From positions 479,455 to 543,454 of the forward strand of contig WELA01001939.1 of NCBI GenBank assembly GCA_009602735.1: a stretch of DNA of 64,000 nt, given 5' to 3'. Origin of the DNA: Mesotaenium endlicherianum. Its lineage: Eukaryota > Streptophyta > Zygnematophyceae > Zygnematales > Mesotaeniaceae. Of the stretch, positions 58,601 through 64,000 are shown piece by piece (the stretch's first letter is position 1; the number at the start of each line of letters is the position of its first letter). Made by a program: the position numbers and the translations under genes. The notes beneath the pieces were generated by a model, which made no database searches, was not told where the DNA came from, and saw only the letters and a program-made list of their open reading frames with translations.

Positions 58601-60670
58601 CCCCCTTGACCTGCACTTTGCACGACTGGAACGTAAGTCCTCTCAGCCCTGAGCAGTGAGGATTGCTCAGAGGTTGTTCCTACTCCCCAATCGCTAAAGC
58701 CTGTACTTGCACCCTCGGCACAGCCCCCCCTCGGCTCAGCCTAGGGCCCGGCTGACCTCAGCGCAGCACTCTTGTCTCGGCGTGGCGGGGGGGAGTTTGA
58801 CTTGAGCTGACTTTGTTGCTGGCCTGGAGGCTGGCTGGCGCTGCTGGCGCCCTTCTGCTTCCACTCACGCCACATGTCAAGGAAGCACACGCCACGTGTC
58901 AAGGCCCAGGTCTGAGGGGAGCCACTTTGTCAACTGTTGACTACGTGTGCCTCTGGCCCAAAGCTGGGGTCTGACCTTTCAGGTCAACCCGAGGTCAATG
59001 CAGGGCCAATGCAATGGAATACACGAGAGCTCGCACAATTGGCAGAGCTCCCTGCAGGCACAGGACCGCGGGCGCATGCGCCCTCATAGGCTAGCACAGA
59101 CGCTCCATGCTCGACAGCTGGCACGTGCAGGCAGCGGCGCAATACGTGGCAGCGGCAAAGCCTATCAGAATTTGGTGGGCATCGGCGTGCAGGGTGCTCA
59201 CTCAGACCGCAGAAAAGAGAGTCAATACTTTGGCGATCTCAGATGCTGCATTGCATCTGCCTCGCATCTGCCCCCCCGCCGACGCCCCAGGGCCCAGTGC
59301 ATGTGTGCTGGGCTGAGGGCAGGGGCAGGGGCAGGGGCAGGGCAGGGCAGGGCAGGGCAGGGCAAGACAGGCACGGCAGGGGCTGCAGGGCTGAGGGGAG
59401 GGGGTTGAGGGGAGGGGGCAGTGGAGGTCGGCAGAGATCACATTGCCATCGCGTCGCAGCTCTGGCTCTCCGGTTGCAATCCCCCCCTCTCGCAGCACGT
59501 GCACGTCCACCTGTCTCAAGTGAGTGCTCTTTTGTGAAGGGCGTCCCTCACCACTTCCATAGCTTACTCGTGCAACACATGAAACACTGGCTGCTTCCGG
59601 ACAAGTGGCAGGAGCTGCCGCAACATGACGACGGGCGTGATCGCCCTCGCACCACGAGTCATGATAGTCGGCGCTGTGGCCCGTTGCGCTTGCAGGCCAG
59701 AGGTTTCTGAAGGTAGCCAAGGCGCCCATGTCGGCAGTGCTGGCGTTCCCGTACCTCATCACTGGGGCGGGCCTCGAGCTCGCGGGAGACGAGGTCCACG
59801 AGGCCGACGACGGGGGCGCCATGAGCATTCGCAACCAAGGTCCGTTGCCTCTCTCTTGTGGAGGATTGAAGTTTGAAGCTTTCACGCCCTTGGTGAATGT
59901 GCCCCTCTGTGTGTGCGCGCGTATGTCTCTTTCTTGTGCGTGCTTGCGCGTGCCTGCATGCGTGTGTTGTGCATGTGTGCGTGCGGCATGTGTGCGTGTG
60001 CAGATGTGTATGTGTGTGTGTGTGTGTGTGTATGTGTGTGTTGTGCATGTGCTCGTGCGTGCATGTGTGCGCGTGCAGACGTGTGTGTGTGTGTACGTAT
60101 GTGTGTATGTTGTTGGAGTAGTTACAAGCTTGGCTGGGAGCTTGGTCCATGTAGGGACGTTCTCGCGTGAGACATCTCTTTGTAAGTTTGTCCAACGTCA
60201 AGTGAAAGTTCACCGAACAAGGTATGGTAGCCCGTGCTGTGTCCTTGTTACACTTGAGACATCGAAGTATCAAAAATTTTATGGTCTTAAATACTCACCA
60301 TCCTTTTCCCCCCCAATGTTCTGTTGAACAACAATATTAGCTATATGAAGGGCAGTATGAAAGGCAATTACGACGGGGATGCCAACACACGACCCATTTT
60401 TTTGTCGAAGAAGCGTACAATCAAATTTGGGCCAGCTTAACGCTTCATGAGTTGTGGCTCTAGCCTTTGTATTAATAGGCGTACAAGGTGATGCATCCTC
60501 GCTCACGAGTTGCGGTGCCTTACAACCATGTGGTTGAGAAATTTGCACTTGGTATGTACCATCTTCAATTCCCTGATCTTGTTTGATCCCTTCATGTATG
60601 CATGTGATGGTGGTCGTTGTGCGTGCATGCAGGGAGAGTGGAAGGAGGAATGATGCTTGACGCCTCGTAG
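50330..60670 (+). CDS. RAD51B: DNA repair protein RAD51B (12-exon model)
   Basis: Exons: 50330-50416, 51018-51131, 51584-51742, 52452-52555, 53449-53512, 54585-54640, 55472-55552, 56636-56701, 57146-57191, 58382-58538, 59696-59839, 60633-60670. Phases agree throughout; total 371 residues, as in plant RAD51B. Helix-hairpin-helix-like N-terminus (MANRKLSRVAGLDEAIFNRM; AARNIHTAKDALS), Walker A GPAGIGKT at 112-119 (K118), YIDTESKFSS after 140, Walker B LLIVDS at 210-215 (D214), VVVTNQ at 254-259, then a 12-glycine tract (261-272), LGTKWAHSVNIRLVLEA, and QRFLKVAKAPMSA. RAD51B is a RecA-family ATPase of the BCDX2 complex that promotes RAD51 loading in homologous recombination. Less certain points: intron 7 appears to use a GC donor (55553); the exon 9/10 join could instead be shifted to an acceptor at 58370 with a later exon 9 donor; exon 12 is inferred from phase and stop only. 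Confidence 0.93.
51285..51400. repeat. TG/TGCATG array in RAD51B intron 2
   Basis: TG-rich array with CATG interspersed, followed by GGATGGGTGG repeats. Confidence 0.9.
52557..52656. repeat. (CTG)n array at the start of RAD51B intron 4
   Basis: About 30 CTG-like triplets starting two bases after the exon 4 donor. The donor itself is GTCTGCTGCC, so the repeat reaches into the 5' splice-site region. Confidence 0.92.
53036..53082. repeat. 12-bp CTCACGCTCATG tandem in RAD51B intron 4
   Basis: About four tandem units mixing CTCACG and CTCATG hexamers. Confidence 0.85.
54655..54895. repeat. TG/TGCG array in RAD51B intron 6
   Basis: Long alternating TG/CG repeat beginning about 15 bases after exon 6; another CA array lies at 55118-55215 in the same intron. 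Confidence 0.92.
56878..57080. repeat. TG/TGCATG array in RAD51B intron 8
   Basis: TG-rich alternating sequence between exons 8 and 9, preceded by an ATAT tract at about 56776-56840. Confidence 0.9.
59316..59363 (+). repeat. GGGGCA/GGGCA array, G-quadruplex candidate, RAD51B intron 10
   Basis: Eight or more runs of three to four G separated by CA on the coding strand, easily meeting the four-run quadruplex rule. Confidence 0.85.
59900..60117. repeat. TG/TGCG array in RAD51B intron 11
   Basis: Alternating TG/CG repeats close to the donor of the last intron. Confidence 0.92.
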
Positions 60671-63291
60671 GGTTGTGGATCTTTTAGCGTTAGAGTTTTG
60701 GGTTTAGGGTTAAGGGTTTAGCTCTACCTTTATGAGGTGACCATGCATAGGCGCTCCTATCATGATGCTCATTGGTGCACTCCTGAAGACGTGACACAAA
60801 GCTTTTGGATTGGGCTACTGCCCACTTTTCGCTCTGAAACTGGTCCAATCGGCAACCGCCAAACCTTGGTCGACTTTGCTCCCCTTCTTTGCCCATAGCG
60901 CCGAACAGTTTTGGGGCTGCGAGCACTGCACGCGTAGACAAAGGCTCAACTTTTGTACGGGAGAGGGTTATCTTTGCCTCTAGTGCCAACAAAACGTACG
61001 CCCTGGAATATAATGAACCCGCAGCGCCATTCAGTTGCAGCGTTCTCAGACTTGTGGAGGCATGTCCTTGTAATCCATTGATTGTACATCCTTGCTGGAA
61101 ATTTAGGAGAAGTGCACGCTATTGACAAAGTAGCATTGACGATGAGGCCCACCTTCATTGTGCCACACGATGCCAACTTGGCTCACGGTCTCGTCAGTGC
61201 GAGCTGCTACTGTCAAATTATGCAAGTTCAAGCAAACCCACTTTTGCGTGCATCCGCACTGGCAATAATTGCCATAATTGTCATAAGGTCCTGCACGTGA
61301 CTAGCTCCTCCTTGCGTATTTCTCGCACACGTCGCAATATTGATGTGCATTGTATGCCCAGTAAGGGATTACTTGCATATTGGTATGTGAGAGACGTACC
61401 ACACCACACACTTTGACGCATGTTTTAAATCGCAACCTAAATACACAGTAAGGAATCTTTGGCGTATTGCGTATGTCAAAAATGAAGTCGTTCTTTAGTT
61501 GCTCCTTCATGTTGTAGCAATCATTCATAACCAGTCGAGCTCAAGCTTTGACATCATCTTGAAACGTATATAGTTTGCCGACTTTCTCAAGAACCTCAAA
61601 ATTCCATAATAAATTGCACGCCTAAATCGTATATGTATATGTTATATGTACTTTACTAGGTTTGTATGTCATCCTTCTTTCAATATGCTAGCTGTTCCGG
61701 TTGATTATGGTGTAGCAACAAAAGAACATATATGTACATACTTTCAATAGGATGGCATGTGGACCTCATTTAAAGCCCCAATTGTCTTGCATAAAGAGTT
61801 CGTGCGTGCCTAAGCAATAAAAGCACAAAATAATAGGAGTCTCTTAGCAGACTCTGTTGCAATGTCGTGCGTTAAGAGGTCGGGTGTGCATCAGCACTGT
61901 TAAACAATGCGAGTCTGGTCAATAGACTTTGTTGCAATGATGTGTGTAGTACATGCAGCCTCATGGCCAAAAAAAGGGGCAATGGTTTAAATATCTTATT
62001 TGAGAGTAGTACCAATTACAGTGAGCACCTCAAGGCTGAAAATTGGAACGAGAACTGATGAAAATCTGGCCGAAAAGATTACTAATAGCACACCCGTATG
62101 ACCTTCTTGAGTAGTCCTTGCAAGGATAGTAACCTTGTGCCTTTGCTCACCACAATGAAGTTCTTCAAGTGACTGGGAAATTGGCCTAGATAAGCTGGAT
62201 TGCTTTTCACAAGAGTGACAAGTGTCTTGAAAACACAAGAGAGATGAAAGTGTCACCTTTACTGATAACTCCGGGACTTACGGCTTGCCACAAAGGACTT
62301 GTAAAAGATGCCTTACTCAAGGTATCCTATGGAGTTATATATTCCAAAGAAACCGGCGGATGATGCGCGAGTGCAGTACAAGGAGTCATAATCTAGTATC
62401 TACCTACTCACATGTACACATGTACCTAGTGAGCTAGCATTTTCATAGGCTACTCATTATTCAATCCAAATAAAACTTAGATGTAAGAATAAACCAAATG
62501 CTTGTGACTGGCTGAATCTTTCCGACCAATATGTACTAAATAAAGCCTCAAAAGTAGATTTGCAAATGTAGGAAGCTTCCTCCAACAGTCATCAAGTTAT
62601 GGGTGATTTGGCGTGCCATTACCATGGAAATGTGAGCCTTTAGTGCCAACGGAGGGTCGCAAGTTTGGGCATAAGCTAATGAAAGATTTTGGGGCCACAA
62701 GAGGCCAAAAGGGCAACCTTTGGGAGCGATGAATAATGTCATAAGGTTTCGGGTGTTCACACTTGATCGCGCTAAGCGCCAAGAGGTCTCTTTCACTGTA
62801 ATGTGAATATCTCACGCAATATATATTAAAATGACGCGAAGCCCGTTGCATTGGAAAATTGGCTTGATGCACAACATTTCTAAAGAGTATCCACACATTA
62901 TGAAAATGGAGATGCCTTGGTGAGCACTTAGGCAAGAGCAAGCTTTGTATTCAAGCTTTGGCAACGAGGTGTAATTACTTTGTTCGAAACTCTGCCCAAG
63001 ATTGCCTTGTGAGTGTTTGTCAATTGCAAAATCTGAGTGCATGTTCTTAAATTTACTTAGTAATTTATTGTACGTTGGTTAATTAGGAGATTTGAGTGAG
63101 AGATATGCGTGTGCGAATTGAGTTGCTTGTTGCTATTGTGAATTTTGATTTGGATTTTTGATAGCTTTTTTTGATTATTTTCTCGTGATCAATTTCCGGC
63201 ACTAAAGCTTCACCTTCAACGGCCATTTCCCACGGGCGAGAAGTGCCTCGCCGAATGAACTTAAAGAGGGAATTTGTCGGAGGAGTCATTC
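60671..63291. other. Intergenic, no gene recognised
   Basis: Downstream of RAD51B. It contains a short telomere-like tract at 60700 and otherwise AT-rich sequence with only short frames. Several stretches look like old repeat sequence, but I cannot assign a family. Confidence 0.45.
60700..60721 (+). repeat. Short interstitial telomere-like tract
   Basis: GGGTTTAGGG followed by TTAAGGGTTTAG: about three TTTAGGG-type (plant/green algal) heptamers, one imperfect, about 30 bp after the proposed RAD51B stop. On the other strand it contains the AAACCCTA telo-box. Confidence 0.6.
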
Positions 63292-63791
63292 TGTAGTGAA
63301 ACAGATAGATAAAGTACTTAGTGAAATATAATACTTTATCTATTCAAGACAAGGATCTTTGAACACAAGAGGTAGCTTCTTGAAAGAGAGATGGCTTCTC
63401 GAAAGTTAATATATTTCTGGATTTTGGCAAGTACAAGAGTGATTCTCCAATGTCTTTTGTTCTAGCTCTTGTTTATATACTTGCTACATAAGTAATTCCT
63501 AGGAAGGTATATGTTGATGTGTTGGCACCCAACACATCCCAAAACTTGCCACCTCTTTCTAGAATAATGTACACATGTCCTTTTGACCTAAAAATGGCAC
63601 ATTTGACTTTTGCCACGTGGAGTTCTTCTAGGTCTTTCCTCTAACTTCCAAAATGCCTTAGAAGGTTCAAAGGACATGAACCAAGTCACTAGAGTACCTA
63701 TTCACACTTGAATCCACACAATACTACTCCAAATATATTTGAAAACATTTAAATATATGCAAACTAATATATAATAACTCAAATCACTACA
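63292..63791 (-). mobile_element. 3' LTR of a family-A element running off the window
   Basis: A complete 500-bp LTR with TGTAGTGA/TCACTACA ends, minus orientation. The sequence to its right (CACCCCCCCGAC, i.e. GTCGGGGGGGTG on the element strand) is a polypurine tract, so this is a 3' LTR and the internal region lies beyond 63792. Its match to the LTR at 6604-7079 is good but not identical. Confidence 0.85.
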
Positions 63792-64000
63792 TCACCCCCC
63801 CGACAGAAAAAGCGACGTCTCGGCGCGTCAAGTAAGGTCTTACACATGTGGAGCAGACTAGTCAACAGCTTCAAGTCAGATGCCACACATGTGAAGAGGA
63901 TTAGTCCAAGGCGCCAAGTCAAGTGCTACACATGTAAGGTAGACTAGGCAAGGTCGTGGGTGGTGTGACCTTATTGGCTAGCCTACTCCTTGATGATAAA
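63792..64000 (-). mobile_element. Internal 3' region of the family-A element, with a ~45-bp tandem
   Basis: Polypurine tract then non-coding internal sequence. Units starting ACACATGT(G/A) and containing a (GA)CTAG motif recur at about 63842, 63886 and 63930, a roughly 45-bp tandem of nearly three copies. No coding domain is in view. Confidence 0.6.

Noticed and set aside
1-64000. CRISPR arrays, prokaryotic operons, rRNA genes
   Set aside because: No spacer-repeat pattern, no ribosomal RNA motifs; the intron structure and retroelements show a eukaryotic nuclear genome.

Overview
The window comes from a repeat-rich nuclear genome, most likely of the green lineage (a streptophyte or a large-genome green alga; I cannot resolve further). 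The grounds are an EXORDIUM/PHI-1 family protein, a plant-like V-ATPase subunit e, a RAD51B whose length and motifs match the plant protein, a plant-type calcineurin-like phosphoesterase, chromodomain Ty3/gypsy elements primed by an initiator-Met-type tRNA, and a short TTTAGGG-type telomere-like tract. Host genes use GT-AG introns with small exons, and several introns are packed with TG/CA, TGCG and CTG arrays.

Layout. 1-3.4 kb: GC-rich, no gene recognised. 3.4-4.6 kb: single-exon secreted EXORDIUM-like gene on the minus strand. 6.5-14.5 kb: broken chromovirus A, which appears to sit in an LTR of its own family; its RT region is split by a solo LTR with a perfect 5-bp target duplication, and that LTR holds a further solo-LTR-like insert. 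15.4-33.2 kb: chromovirus E1 (target duplication CCTGG), split by a younger, whole-looking sister element E2 at 18.8-27.7 kb (target duplication TTAGC). Both E copies carry a third ORF between pol and the 3' LTR that I cannot assign to a family. 33.3-37.3 kb: an unrecognised host gene, an inverted solo LTR, tRNA-like B-box motifs and a diverged LTR piece.

40-61 kb is the host gene block. A five-exon metallophosphoesterase (plus) converges on a tiny three-exon V-ATPase subunit e gene (minus). A twelve-exon RAD51B gene (plus) is divergent from the latter. A 1.03-kb non-autonomous Mutator-like foldback element with a perfect 9-bp target duplication lies about 470 bp upstream of the subunit e start codon. 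60.7-63.3 kb shows no recognisable gene. The window ends inside another family-A element on the minus strand, of which only the 3' LTR and adjoining internal sequence are visible.

The genes do not form a pathway; they are ordinary host genes separated by nested retroelements. The items most worth follow-up are the extra ORF and duplicated purine tract of the E chromoviruses, the poly-glycine tract in the RAD51B L2-loop region with a probable GC-AG intron, the HELAE motif in the EXORDIUM-like protein, and LTR motifs shared between two LTR families of different length.
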